A stretch of DNA of 64,000 nt, taken from the NCBI RefSeq assembly GCF_015711015.1, contig NZ_CP064653.1:1488001-1552000 (forward strand), read 5' to 3'. Under the pieces are notes generated by a model, which saw only the letters and a program-made list of their open reading frames with translations, did no database searches and was not told the origin of the DNA. This stretch comes from Methylomonas sp. LL1 (GTDB lineage: Bacteria > Pseudomonadota > Gammaproteobacteria > Methylococcales > Methylomonadaceae). The translations under genes were made by a program, and so were the position numbers. Shown in pieces: positions 35,806 through 44,656 of this stretch; the stretch's first letter is position 1, and each line of letters opens with the position of its first letter.

Positions 35806-36733
35806 GTTGCCGGCAATAGTCCAAAGCGCTTGCCAGTAAATCCGCTGCTTCGCTAATCAGATGCAGGGCGTTTTCTTCCTTGCGCAACCAGGTAAATTGG
35901 CGCTTGGCCAGTTGCCGGGTGGCGGCGACAGCCTTGTCCCGCATCGTATCGAAATCGTATTCGCCGTTTAAATACGACCAGGCCTGCCGGTAACCGACGC
36001 AACGGATAGCCGGCAGGCTTTCGTCCAGATCGCCGCGCGCCCCCAGAACCCGGACTTCATCCAGGAAACCCAAGGCTAACATCGATTCAAAGCGCTCGGC
36101 GATTTTGGCGTGTAAGGTAGAGCGTTGTTCGGGAGCGACGATCAGTTTGCGGTAAGCAAACGGCTGCTCGGATTGCTGATCGGCAGCGAAAAAACTCGAC
36201 AGTGGCCGGCCGCTGATTTCAAATACTTCCAAGGCCCGCTGGATGCGCTGCGGATCGTTGACATGAATCCGCGCCGCCGCTTGCGGATCGATTCGCGCCA
36301 AGCGGGCATGCAAGGCTTCCTTGCCCAGTTCCAATAATTCCCGGTCCAGCCGTTGCCTGATTTCGGCATCGGCCTCCGGCAAGTTGGCCAAACCCTGGGT
36401 CAAAGCGCTGAAATACAACATGGTACCGCCGACCAGTAACGGCAGCTTACCGCGACGAGTAATATCGGTCATCAGTTCCAAAGCTTGGCTGCGAAACTGG
36501 CCGGTGGAAAACGACTCGCTGGGATCGAGTATGTCGATCAAATGATGCGGAATGCCGCCGCGTTCGGCCAAAGTCGGCTTGGCGGTGCCGATGTCCATGC
36601 CTTTATAGACCAGGGCCGAATCGACGCTGATGATTTCCGCATTCAAGGCTTGCGCCAGCGCCACCGACAGCGCGGTTTTGCCGGACGCGGTCGGCCCCAT
36701 CAACAAGATGGCGGTAGGTTTGCTGGTGGTCAT
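35798..36733 (-). CDS. miaA: tRNA dimethylallyltransferase MiaA
   Basis: 311 residues. The P-loop GPTASGKTALS (residues 13-23), then SVDSALVYKGMDIGTAKP, HHLIDILDPSESFSTGQFR and VGGTMLYFSALTQGLANLP are diagnostic. It adds a dimethylallyl group to A37 of tRNAs reading UNN codons. The C-terminal zinc-free tail (YRQAWSYLNGEYDFDTMRDKAVAATRQLAKRQFTWLR) is complete. The start codon follows the mutL stop directly, with no gap. Confidence 0.96.
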   Translation of the reverse strand: MTTSKPTAILLMGPTASGKTALSVALAQALNAEIISVDSALVYKGMDIGTAKPTLAERGGIPHHLIDILDPSESFSTGQFRSQALELMTDITRRGKLPLLVGGTMLYFSALTQGLANLPEADAEIRQRLDRELLELGKEALHARLARIDPQAAARIHVNDPQRIQRALEVFEISGRPLSSFFAADQQSEQPFAYRKLIVAPEQRSTLHAKIAERFESMLALGFLDEVRVLGARGDLDESLPAIRCVGYRQAWSYLNGEYDFDTMRDKAVAATRQLAKRQFTWLRKEENALHLISEAADLLASALDYCRQHG

Positions 36734-38647
36734 TTATTGTCCGCGCATGAAAAATTTATCCAGATCCTGATGGCTGAGCGCCACCCAGGTCGGTCGGCCG
36801 TGATTGCATTGGCCGATGCGTTCGGTCTGTTCCATGTCGCGCAACAAGGCGTTCATTTCCTCGATGCTGAGTTTGCGTTTGGCCCGCACCGAACCGTGGC
36901 AGGCCATGGTCGCCAAAATGGCATTGATGGCTTGCTCGGCTTTTTGGCTGATTCCCAGCGTCAGCATGTCGGCCAGGATGTCGCGGATCAATCTATCGAC
37001 ATCGGTTTTGGCCAGCAAGGCCGGTGTTGAGCGCAAGATTACCGTTTCCGGGCCGGAACGGTTCAGTTCAAAGCCCAGGCCATGAAAAAATTCATGCTCC
37101 TGCTCGGCCAGATCGGCCTCGGCCGCCGTCAGCTGCAGTTTGATCGGCAACAGCAAAGGTTGGGAAACGATGGCGCGGTTTTGATAATGCTGTTTCAGCC
37201 GTTCGTAGGTGACCCGCTCATGCGCGGCATGGGCATCCACTAGGATGATGCCGTTGGCGGTTTCGGCCAGGATGTAGATATTGTGGATATGCGCCAAGGC
37301 AAAACCCAGCGGCGGCATGACTTGCTCGGCCGGCTTGGCATCGGCTTGCGGATAGAGTTTGCCGTAGGCCTTGATTTGCTCGGCGACCGCCCCCGCCATG
37401 ATCGTTTCTTTTGCTGCCCAGGAACCCGTAGCCACTGAAGCCGAAAAAGATTTTTGCGGCTTTGAACCACGCTCGCCGACTTCGTTAGGGCCGAATTCAT
37501 TCGGCCTGGAAGGTTGCGGAAGCGATGGCTCAACAGCATCGGCCAGACCCAACGGCAAGGCGGTTTGTTGATTCGGTGTCGGACGCAGCTGGGCTATAGG
37601 CAGTTGCTCGGCAAGCGGCAGGGTTTGGTGTTCAATCCGGTGCCCCGGCCTTTGCTCGGCCAAACTACGATGCAAGGCCTGAAACAGAAAATCGTGCACC
37701 ATGCGCCCTTCCCGAAAACGCACCTCCAGTTTGGTCGGATGCGCATTCACATCCACCAGCGCCGGGTCCAGTTGCAGATACAGCACAAACACCGGATGGC
37801 GGCCGTGATACAACACATCCTGATAGGCCTGTTTGACCGCGTGCGCCACCAGTCTGTCCTTGATCAGACGGCCGTTGACGTAAAAAAACTGCATATCCTG
37901 CTGGCTGCGGGAAAAGGTCGGCAAACCCACCCAGCCATGTAAATGCAGGCCGGAGGCGGCGTAATCGATCTTGACCGCATTGTCGACAAAGGCCGAACCG
38001 CAGATGGCGGCGATGCGTTTTTCCTGCTCGGTTTGGGTCGCGGCGGGTTTTAGATTCAGCACCTCGCGTTGATTATGCTGCAGCATGAAACCGACATCGA
38101 AGCGGCTCAGCGCCAGCTTTTGAATCAGGCTTTCGATGTGGCCGAACTCAGTCTTTTCCGCCTTTAAAAATTTGCGCCTAGCCGGGGTGTTGTAAAACAA
38201 ATCACGCACATCAACCGTGGTGCCGGGCGGATGCGGGTCGGGCTGGGGATCGAAGTTTTTTTCGCTGCCGTCTGCACTGACCTGCCAGGCGCATTCGGCA
38301 GCAGCGGTGCGGGAAATGAGGGTTAAACGCGCCACCGAACTGATGCTGGGCAAGGCCTCGCCGCGAAAGCCCATGCTGGACACATGTTCCAGATCGTCCA
38401 GCGAGGCAATTTTGCTGGTAGCGTGGCGGGAAAGCGCCAGTGCCAAGTCTTCTTTATCGATACCGCAACCGTTGTCGCGGATTTTGATTTGCTTGACGCC
38501 GCCTTGCTCGACATCGATATGGATTTGGCTGGCGCCGGCGTCAAAACAATTTTCCACCAACTCCTTCACCACGGAGGCCGGGCGCTCGACCACTTCGCCG
38601 GCGGCGATTTGATTGATCAGTTGGGTGGGTAAAGCGTGAATCCGCAT
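36734..38647 (-). CDS. mutL: DNA mismatch repair protein MutL
   Basis: 637 residues from MRIHALPTQLINQIAAGEVVERPASV; an in-frame extension of 22 residues upstream has no homology support. The GHKL ATPase motifs are present: ELVENCFDAGAS, IRDNGCGI, SMGFRGEALPSISSVA and GTTVDVRDLFYNTPAR. A Pro/Gln-rich linker separates the C-terminal dimerisation domain. No DQHAx2Ex4E endonuclease motif is seen; VDAHAAHERVTYERL is the equivalent region, lacking the full endonuclease site. MutL couples MutS recognition to strand excision. Confidence 0.95.
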   Translation of the reverse strand: MRIHALPTQLINQIAAGEVVERPASVVKELVENCFDAGASQIHIDVEQGGVKQIKIRDNGCGIDKEDLALALSRHATSKIASLDDLEHVSSMGFRGEALPSISSVARLTLISRTAAAECAWQVSADGSEKNFDPQPDPHPPGTTVDVRDLFYNTPARRKFLKAEKTEFGHIESLIQKLALSRFDVGFMLQHNQREVLNLKPAATQTEQEKRIAAICGSAFVDNAVKIDYAASGLHLHGWVGLPTFSRSQQDMQFFYVNGRLIKDRLVAHAVKQAYQDVLYHGRHPVFVLYLQLDPALVDVNAHPTKLEVRFREGRMVHDFLFQALHRSLAEQRPGHRIEHQTLPLAEQLPIAQLRPTPNQQTALPLGLADAVEPSLPQPSRPNEFGPNEVGERGSKPQKSFSASVATGSWAAKETIMAGAVAEQIKAYGKLYPQADAKPAEQVMPPLGFALAHIHNIYILAETANGIILVDAHAAHERVTYERLKQHYQNRAIVSQPLLLPIKLQLTAAEADLAEQEHEFFHGLGFELNRSGPETVILRSTPALLAKTDVDRLIRDILADMLTLGISQKAEQAINAILATMACHGSVRAKRKLSIEEMNALLRDMEQTERIGQCNHGRPTWVALSHQDLDKFFMRGQ

Positions 38648-38733
38648 CGGCTGCGCTCGTGCAAAAAGCGCGTATTTTAGCGGATCAGGAGCAGTGGGGG
38701 AGAATTGATTCACCCCCCACTATTTATGAAGAA

Positions 38734-40242
38734 CTAACTGCTACGGGGAATTTGCAACACCTGGCCGATTTTGACCTCGCCGTCACCCATGCCGTTGACC
38801 GTGCGTATCTGTCGCATAGACACACCATATTGCTGGGCGATCTCGGACAGGGTTTCTCCACGACTGATGACATGTTGGGTAGGGTCGGAACTGACCGTGA
38901 CAACATTGGTATTCCTACTCTTCTCCAGTTTAGCCGTATTGACGACAAGCTCCGGATCGGATTGCGTTTCGCGAGCGGCCAGCTGAGTGGCTTGTTTGCC
39001 GGATTTTTGCAATTGGGCAAACAAGGTATCGGCGGGCGCGTATTGCTTGAAGTGCGCCACGATGCCGCTAAATACCGCCGAAGCCATCTTGTCCTGATAG
39101 GCGCGCGTGTTCAAACGGTGTTCTTCTTCCGGATTGGAAATGAACGCGGTTTCGACCAGAATCGAAGGTATCGGTGATTTCAACACCACGAACCCGGCTT
39201 TCTGGACGTTCGAACGGTGCAAATGGCCGACGGATTTGACGCTTTTCAACACCCTGTTCCCAATATGCTGACTGGCTTCCTTGGAGGCTTTATTGGATAA
39301 ATCCATCAATACCGAGGCCAACATTTCATCATGGACTTCATGCTCGCCCACTTTTGAATCCGAGGCATTTTCGCTATTGGCCAAATATTGCGCCATCTGG
39401 CTGGTTGCGCCATCGTTGGCAAGCGTATAAACCGAAGCGCCGTGGGCGCTGGCATCGTCGAAGGCATCGGCGTGAATCGATACGAATAGATCGGCATTAG
39501 CCTTACGGGCGATATTGACCCGTTCGCGCAATTTAACGAAATAATCGCCTTTACGGATCATGACCGCCTTCATGCCCGGCTGGCGATTAATCGCGCTTTC
39601 CAAACGTTTGGCGATGGCCAGCACCACATCCTTTTCCTGCGTGCCGTTGCCGCCCTGCGCGCCGACATCCTTGCCGCCATGTCCGGCATCGATGGCAACC
39701 ACGATACTACGGCCCTTGGCTTTTTCGGCCTTGGGTTTGGCCTTGATTTTAGTCGTTGTCATGACCGCTTTGCCGTCGTCGGCCCGCACTGGCGGATTGT
39801 CGGGCGTGGGCGTGGATTTTGTCGAGGCCGCCTGAACGGCAACCGGCGCGGCGGCGATAGCCGCCAAATCGAATTGCAGTTGCACGCCCTGGGCCGTGTT
39901 GACTGCGGCTACCTTGACATCGGCGTCGGCATTCAATTCCACCACTACCCGCAAACCGGTATTGTTATGGATCGCGGAACGCACGCCTACCGCCAATGGA
40001 TGATCGGCGGGCGGTTGGCCGAAGGCCTGTGACAGCGCGGTATTTTCAAAATCCACCACCAAGCGGCTGGGATTCTTCAGGGTGAAATAGCGGTAATGCG
40101 GCGTAGCGTTCAAATCAAACGCCAATCGCCCACCTTGTTGACTGGAAAACGTTAGACTTTCCACCCGAGCCGAGGCGGCGTTTGCCACGACAGCCTGCAC
40201 GGACAAAACCACTACCCAGAAAAATATAAGTATCTGTCGCAT
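38734..40242 (-). CDS. amiB: N-acetylmuramoyl-L-alanine amidase AmiB/AmiC type with LysM
   Basis: 502 residues with a signal peptide (1-22), an N-terminal AMIN domain (about 25-125; VESLTFSSQQGGRLAFDLN), a Pro/Lys linker, an Amidase_3 zinc domain (about 173-400; VVAIDAGHGGKDVGAQG, SIHADAF, ILVETAFISNPEEE) and a C-terminal LysM (about 455-500; HVISRGETLSEIAQQYGV). It cleaves septal peptidoglycan during cell division. The symbol follows the tsaE-amiB-mutL context conserved in gammaproteobacteria. Confidence 0.93.
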   Translation of the reverse strand: MRQILIFFWVVVLSVQAVVANAASARVESLTFSSQQGGRLAFDLNATPHYRYFTLKNPSRLVVDFENTALSQAFGQPPADHPLAVGVRSAIHNNTGLRVVVELNADADVKVAAVNTAQGVQLQFDLAAIAAAPVAVQAASTKSTPTPDNPPVRADDGKAVMTTTKIKAKPKAEKAKGRSIVVAIDAGHGGKDVGAQGGNGTQEKDVVLAIAKRLESAINRQPGMKAVMIRKGDYFVKLRERVNIARKANADLFVSIHADAFDDASAHGASVYTLANDGATSQMAQYLANSENASDSKVGEHEVHDEMLASVLMDLSNKASKEASQHIGNRVLKSVKSVGHLHRSNVQKAGFVVLKSPIPSILVETAFISNPEEEHRLNTRAYQDKMASAVFSGIVAHFKQYAPADTLFAQLQKSGKQATQLAARETQSDPELVVNTAKLEKSRNTNVVTVSSDPTQHVISRGETLSEIAQQYGVSMRQIRTVNGMGDGEVKIGQVLQIPRSS

Positions 40243-40282
40243 AAGTCAGCCAACCGAGAAGAAATGTAATAATGTTTTGAGA

Positions 40283-40753
40283 TTATAGCAGCAGGTCTTT
40301 GTTTTTCCAGTCAATTACCAGCGTATTTTTTAACGACTCCGCTAGCGCATTGATTTCTATCGATCTTCCTTCTCCATGATAGCCAAGCCGCAGCTCAAGA
40401 TCGGCGGCCGGCAAATAGCCTTCTCCCATTTGCGGCCATTCGACGCAACACAGGGCGTCCTGCTGTAAATAATCATTGATACCCATCCATTCCAACTCTT
40501 CGGGGTCTTTCAGGCGGTATAAATCAAAATGAAACACCGCCCGATCGGCCAATCGGTATTCTTCCACCAAACTATAGGTAGGACTCTTTACCGAACCCGC
40601 ATGCCCCGCCGCCCGCAACAGGCCGCGCACCAGCGTGGTTTTGCCGGCGCCCAGGTCGCCGTACAAAAACAACAAGCATTTTTTCGGCAATGCCCGCCAC
40701 AACGCGGCCCCTAACAATTCGGTTTCGTCGCTACTGCTTAAATCGATTTTCAT
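40283..40753 (-). CDS. tsaE: tRNA t6A synthesis ATPase TsaE
   Basis: 156 residues. The Walker A loop is YGDLGAGKTTLVRGLL, followed by the family signatures SPTYSLVEEY and HFDLYRLKDPEELEWMG. TsaE is needed with TsaB, TsaC and TsaD to make threonylcarbamoyl-A37 in ANN-decoding tRNAs. Its start shares one base with the nnr stop (TAATG). The neighbourhood nnr-tsaE-amiB-mutL-miaA matches Escherichia coli order. Confidence 0.95.
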   Translation of the reverse strand: MKIDLSSSDETELLGAALWRALPKKCLLFLYGDLGAGKTTLVRGLLRAAGHAGSVKSPTYSLVEEYRLADRAVFHFDLYRLKDPEELEWMGINDYLQQDALCCVEWPQMGEGYLPAADLELRLGYHGEGRSIEINALAESLKNTLVIDWKNKDLLL

Positions 40754-42213
40754 TAATTCAAAAATTCCCTGATTTTCGGCAATAAGTCGCTAGCCAGCAT
40801 GCCGCGTTCGCCCTGTTCCGTGGCAACGGCATCGGCGGCCTCGCCGTGCACATATACGGCCAGCTTTGCCGCATCAATGGGCGACAAACCTTGCGCCAGC
40901 AAGGCTCCGATGATGCCCGCCAGCACATCGCCCATGCCGCCGCTGGCCATGCCGGGATTACCGTTGGTGGCGACAAAGGCCGCGCGCTGATCCGCGATCA
41001 AGCTACCGGCACCTTTCAACACACAGACGCCGCCGTATTCAGTTTGTAACCGGTTCAACGCGGCAAAGCGGTCAGCGGCAATCTCTTGATTACTACATCC
41101 CAGCAATCGGGCGGCTTCTCCGGGATGCGGGGTCAATATCCGGTTGTCTTGTTTGACGTGATCCGTCGCCAGCAGGTTCAGCGCATCCGCATCCAGCACG
41201 CTCAATTTATCGCTGGCCCGCACCGCCTCGAACATGGCCCGAGCCCATGCGTCCGCCCCCAACCCCGGCCCTATCACCACCACGCCGGCCTTATCCAACA
41301 AAGGCTGTAATTGGGCCTGATTTTCCACGCCATGACACATCAATTCCGGCCGGCCTATATTCAAAAAATCGCAATGCGCGGCGCGGCTGGCAATACTGAC
41401 CAAACCGGCGCCACCGCGCAAGGCCGCCTCGCCGGCCAAGCGAATCGCCCCGCTAAAACCCAGATTACCGCCGATCAGCAATACATGCCCGAAATGCCCC
41501 TTATGCGAGGTTCGCGGCCGGCGGCTTAACGGCGTCTTGGTCAGAAAAGCGGCCGTTGCCGGTAGTTTTGAGAGCACCGATTCCGGCACATTCAAACTCG
41601 AACAGACGATGTCGCCGCAATAATCGGCGGCCTCGCCGGTAAACAAGCCACATTTCAATGCAATAAACGTGACGGTCAGATCAGCCTTGACCGCGCGGCC
41701 CAACACATAGCCGCTATCGGCATGCAAACCCGACGGCACATCGATAGCCAGCACCGGACAACCGGCGCGATTGATCAAGTCGATCGCCGGCGTATATTCC
41801 TCGCTCACTTGCCGGTTCAGACCGGTACCCAACAAGGCGTCAACGATGACCCCCGCCGGCTTGAGTTGGCGATCGAAGTCCAACACACTGCCGCCGGCCT
41901 GAATGAAATCATGAAACGAAGTCAAGGCTTCGCCTTTTAAGTTTAGGACGTCGCTCACCGAATAAACCTTGACCTCAAAACCGGCCTGCATAGCCAGCTT
42001 GGCCAGTACATAGCCGTCGCCGGCATTGTTGCCGGCGCCGCAAAACACCGTCAGCCGGCGCTGGTTGGGCCAGCGTTTCCGTAGCGCGTTGAATGCGGCC
42101 AATCCGGCGCTGCGCATTAGCTGCAAGGCCGGCAATTGCAAATCCTGAATGGCGATCCGTTCCGCTTCGCGTATTTGGGCCACGCGATACAGCGCTTGTG
42201 AAAATGCTTGCAT
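40753..42213 (-). CDS. nnr: Bifunctional NAD(P)HX epimerase and ADP-dependent dehydratase
   Basis: 486 residues. The N-terminal YjeF_N epimerase (about 1-210; FCGAGNNAGDGYVLAKLAM, VDALLGTGLNR, AIDVPSGLHADSG) is fused to a C-terminal carbohydrate-kinase-like dehydratase (about 225-486; GHFGHVLLIGGNLGFSGAIRLAGEAALRGGAG, VIGPGLGADAW, LTPHPGEAARLL, ASGGMGDVLAGIIGALLAQG). It repairs hydrated NADH and NADPH. No ribosome site is evident before the ATG. It is first in the amiB-mutL series and divergent from queG, 52 bases away. Confidence 0.95.
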   Translation of the reverse strand: MQAFSQALYRVAQIREAERIAIQDLQLPALQLMRSAGLAAFNALRKRWPNQRRLTVFCGAGNNAGDGYVLAKLAMQAGFEVKVYSVSDVLNLKGEALTSFHDFIQAGGSVLDFDRQLKPAGVIVDALLGTGLNRQVSEEYTPAIDLINRAGCPVLAIDVPSGLHADSGYVLGRAVKADLTVTFIALKCGLFTGEAADYCGDIVCSSLNVPESVLSKLPATAAFLTKTPLSRRPRTSHKGHFGHVLLIGGNLGFSGAIRLAGEAALRGGAGLVSIASRAAHCDFLNIGRPELMCHGVENQAQLQPLLDKAGVVVIGPGLGADAWARAMFEAVRASDKLSVLDADALNLLATDHVKQDNRILTPHPGEAARLLGCSNQEIAADRFAALNRLQTEYGGVCVLKGAGSLIADQRAAFVATNGNPGMASGGMGDVLAGIIGALLAQGLSPIDAAKLAVYVHGEAADAVATEQGERGMLASDLLPKIREFLN

Positions 42214-42265
42214 GATATGTTGTGTAAAATGGCTAGGATTTCAACCATTATAGTGCAGCCGCGCC

Positions 42266-43354
42266 ATGTCCCCAACCGATCCGCCGGATTTTGAACACCT
42301 TGCCGCCCGGATCAAGGCCTGGGGCGCGGAGCTGGGTTTTCAACAAATCGGCATCAGCGATACCGATTTGAGCCAGGCCGAGCAGCATTTGCAGCAATGG
42401 CTGAACAAAAACAGACACGGCGACATGCACTATATGGCCGCCCACGGCTTGAAGCGGAGCCGCCCCGGCCTGCTGCAACCCGGCACCCGCAGCATTATCA
42501 GCGCACGAATGGACTATCTGCCGGAAATCCCGGTCCATAGCCATGCCATGCTTGACGATCCGGCGGCGGCCTTTGTCTCCCGCTATGCGCTGGGCCGCGA
42601 CTACCACAAGCTAATCCGCAACCGCCTGCAAAAATTGGCCGATCAAATGACCGCCGCCGTCGGTTCATTCGGTTACCGGGCTTTTGTCGACAGCGCGCCG
42701 GTACTGGAAAAAGCCATCGCCGAAAAGGCCGGTCTGGGCTGGATAGGCAAACACAGCAACCTGATCAACCGCCGGGCCGGCTCCTGGTTTTTCTTGGGGG
42801 AAATCTACACCGACCTGCCCTTACCCGCCGACGCATCCGCCAGCCGGCATTGCGGCCAATGCCGGGCTTGCCTGGATATTTGCCCGACCCAGGCCATCGT
42901 CGCCCCGTATCAAGTCGATGCCCGCCGCTGCGTGTCGTATCTGACCATCGAACTGCACGGCAGTATTCCGGAAGACCTACGGCCGCTGCTTGGCAACCGC
43001 ATCTACGGCTGCGACGACTGCCAGTTGATATGCCCGTGGAACCGCTTTGCCAAACTCAGCGCGGAAGCGGACTTTAAACCCAGGCATAAACTGGACCGCG
43101 CCACCTTGCTGGAATTATTCGCCTGGACCGAAAGCGAATTTTTGCAAAAAACCGAAGGCTCGGCGATCCGCCGCATCGGCCATCAACGCTGGCTGCGCAA
43201 TATCGCCGTGGCCCTAGGCAACGGCGCCGCCAGCACGGCCGCTAAAGCCGCGCTCAGCGAAAAACTACGGCATGAGTCCGAACTGGTACGCGAACACGCA
43301 AGCTGGGCGCTACTGCAACTGGATAAAAAATCGCTTCAAATGTCGACAGAATAA
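42266..43354 (+). CDS. queG: Epoxyqueuosine reductase QueG
   Basis: 362 residues. Two ferredoxin-like cysteine sets, CGQCRACLDICPTQAI (about 196-211) and YGCDDCQLICPWNRF, bind two 4Fe-4S clusters. ISARMDYLP, GRDYHKLIRNRLQ, AEKAGLGWIGKHSNLINRRAGSWFFLGEI and RRCVSYLTIELHG identify the cobalamin-dependent enzyme that completes queuosine in tRNA. It is divergent from nnr, as in Escherichia coli. There is a HEAT-like C-terminal tail. Confidence 0.95.
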   Translation: MSPTDPPDFEHLAARIKAWGAELGFQQIGISDTDLSQAEQHLQQWLNKNRHGDMHYMAAHGLKRSRPGLLQPGTRSIISARMDYLPEIPVHSHAMLDDPAAAFVSRYALGRDYHKLIRNRLQKLADQMTAAVGSFGYRAFVDSAPVLEKAIAEKAGLGWIGKHSNLINRRAGSWFFLGEIYTDLPLPADASASRHCGQCRACLDICPTQAIVAPYQVDARRCVSYLTIELHGSIPEDLRPLLGNRIYGCDDCQLICPWNRFAKLSAEADFKPRHKLDRATLLELFAWTESEFLQKTEGSAIRRIGHQRWLRNIAVALGNGAASTAAKAALSEKLRHESELVREHASWALLQLDKKSLQMSTE

Positions 43355-43416
43355 GGTGTTTTCCTGCTTTTCCCGTATAATATCCGGCAGTTTTGAGCCT
43401 AATCGACCGAGGAAAT

Positions 43417-44598
43417 ATGAGTATCACACTGTCTAACCGAGTCAAAGCCGTCAAGCCATCACCGACCCTGGCGATCACTGCCCGCGCCGCCGCCATGCGC
43501 GCCGCCGGCAAGGATATTATCGGCCTGGGAGTTGGCGAACCCGACTTCGACACGCCGGACCACATCAAAGCCGCCGCCGTCAAAGCCCTGGACAACGGCT
43601 TTACCAAATACACCGCGGTTGACGGCATACCCAGCCTGAAAAAAGCCATCGCCCAAAAATTCAAGAAAGACAACGGTCTGGACTACGAACTAAAACAGAT
43701 TCTGGTATCTTGCGGCGGCAAGCAAAGTTTTTATAACCTGGCCCAAGCTCTGTTGAATCCAGGCGATGAAGTCATCATCCCGGCACCCTACTGGGTATCT
43801 TATCCAGACATGGTGTTACTGGCCGATGGCGTCCCGGTCATCATCGAAGCCGGCCAGGCGCAAAATTTCAAAATCAGCCCTGCCCAACTACGCGCGGCGA
43901 TTACCGATAAAACCCGTTTATTGGTCATCAACAGCCCATCCAACCCGACCGGCGCCGCTTATAGCCTGGACGAACTTAAAGCACTGGGCGAGGTATTGCA
44001 GGATTTCCCCGAGGTTTTGATCGCCACTGACGACATGTACGAACATATCCTGTGGAACAAGGGCGAGTTCGTCAATATTTTGAATGCGCGCCCGGATTTT
44101 TACCAGCGCACCATCGTACTGAACGGCGTGTCCAAGGCCTACTCGATGACCGGTTGGCGCATCGGTTATTGCGCGGGACCGGCCAACTTGATCGACGCGA
44201 TGTGCATCATTCAATCGCAAAGCACCTCCAACCCAACCTCGATTTCGCAAGTCGCCGCCGAAGCCGCCCTGAATGGCGACCAAGGCTGTATCGACATCAT
44301 GATGGCCGAATTCAAGAAACGCCACGACTATGTAGTCGCCGAACTGAACACCATTGACGGCATCGAATGCCTGCCGACCGACGGCACCTTTTACGTGTTT
44401 CCCAACGTCGAAAAACTGATGCGGAAACTGGACGGCATAGAGGATGACCTGCAATTCGCCGAGTTCCTGATCGAAAAAGCCGGCGTGGCCCTGGTGCCCG
44501 GTTCCGCTTTCGGCTGCCCCGGCCATATCCGCATATCGATCGCCACTAGCATGACCAATCTGGAAAATGCGATAAGCCGGATCAGGCAGGCGGTTTAA
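43417..44598 (+). CDS. aatA: Class I pyridoxal-phosphate aminotransferase, probable aspartate aminotransferase
   Basis: 393 residues from the ATG at 43417, where AGGA lies five bases upstream; an ATG 24 bases earlier is less likely. LGVGEPDFDTPDHI, TKYTAVDGIPSLKKAIAQKF, PAPYWVSYPDMV, INSPSNPTGAAYS and NGVSKAYSMTGWRIGY (PLP lysine) place it in the AspAT/prephenate-aminotransferase subgroup. It probably interconverts aspartate and oxaloacetate; prephenate activity cannot be excluded. TATAAT at 43376-43381 could be its -10 element, though no good -35 was found. Confidence 0.9.
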   Translation: MSITLSNRVKAVKPSPTLAITARAAAMRAAGKDIIGLGVGEPDFDTPDHIKAAAVKALDNGFTKYTAVDGIPSLKKAIAQKFKKDNGLDYELKQILVSCGGKQSFYNLAQALLNPGDEVIIPAPYWVSYPDMVLLADGVPVIIEAGQAQNFKISPAQLRAAITDKTRLLVINSPSNPTGAAYSLDELKALGEVLQDFPEVLIATDDMYEHILWNKGEFVNILNARPDFYQRTIVLNGVSKAYSMTGWRIGYCAGPANLIDAMCIIQSQSTSNPTSISQVAAEAALNGDQGCIDIMMAEFKKRHDYVVAELNTIDGIECLPTDGTFYVFPNVEKLMRKLDGIEDDLQFAEFLIEKAGVALVPGSAFGCPGHIRISIATSMTNLENAISRIRQAV

Positions 44599-44609
44599 TC
44601 GGCCGAGGA

Positions 44610-44640
44610 ACGCCACCTAGGTCAAGTGCACAGGTGGCGT
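44610..44640. terminator. Hairpin between aatA and the hybrid kinase gene
   Basis: ACGCCACCT (44610-44618) pairs perfectly with AGGTGGCGT (44632-44640) around a 13-base loop. It lies between two convergent genes. It has no T-run, so it is a likely but unproven bidirectional terminator. Confidence 0.5.
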
Positions 44641-44656
44641 CAACCTCTCGCCGGAT

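Noticed and set aside
43376..43381. TATAAT as a full aatA promoter
   Set aside because: No acceptable -35 hexamer at 15-18 bases, so only a possible -10 was noted.
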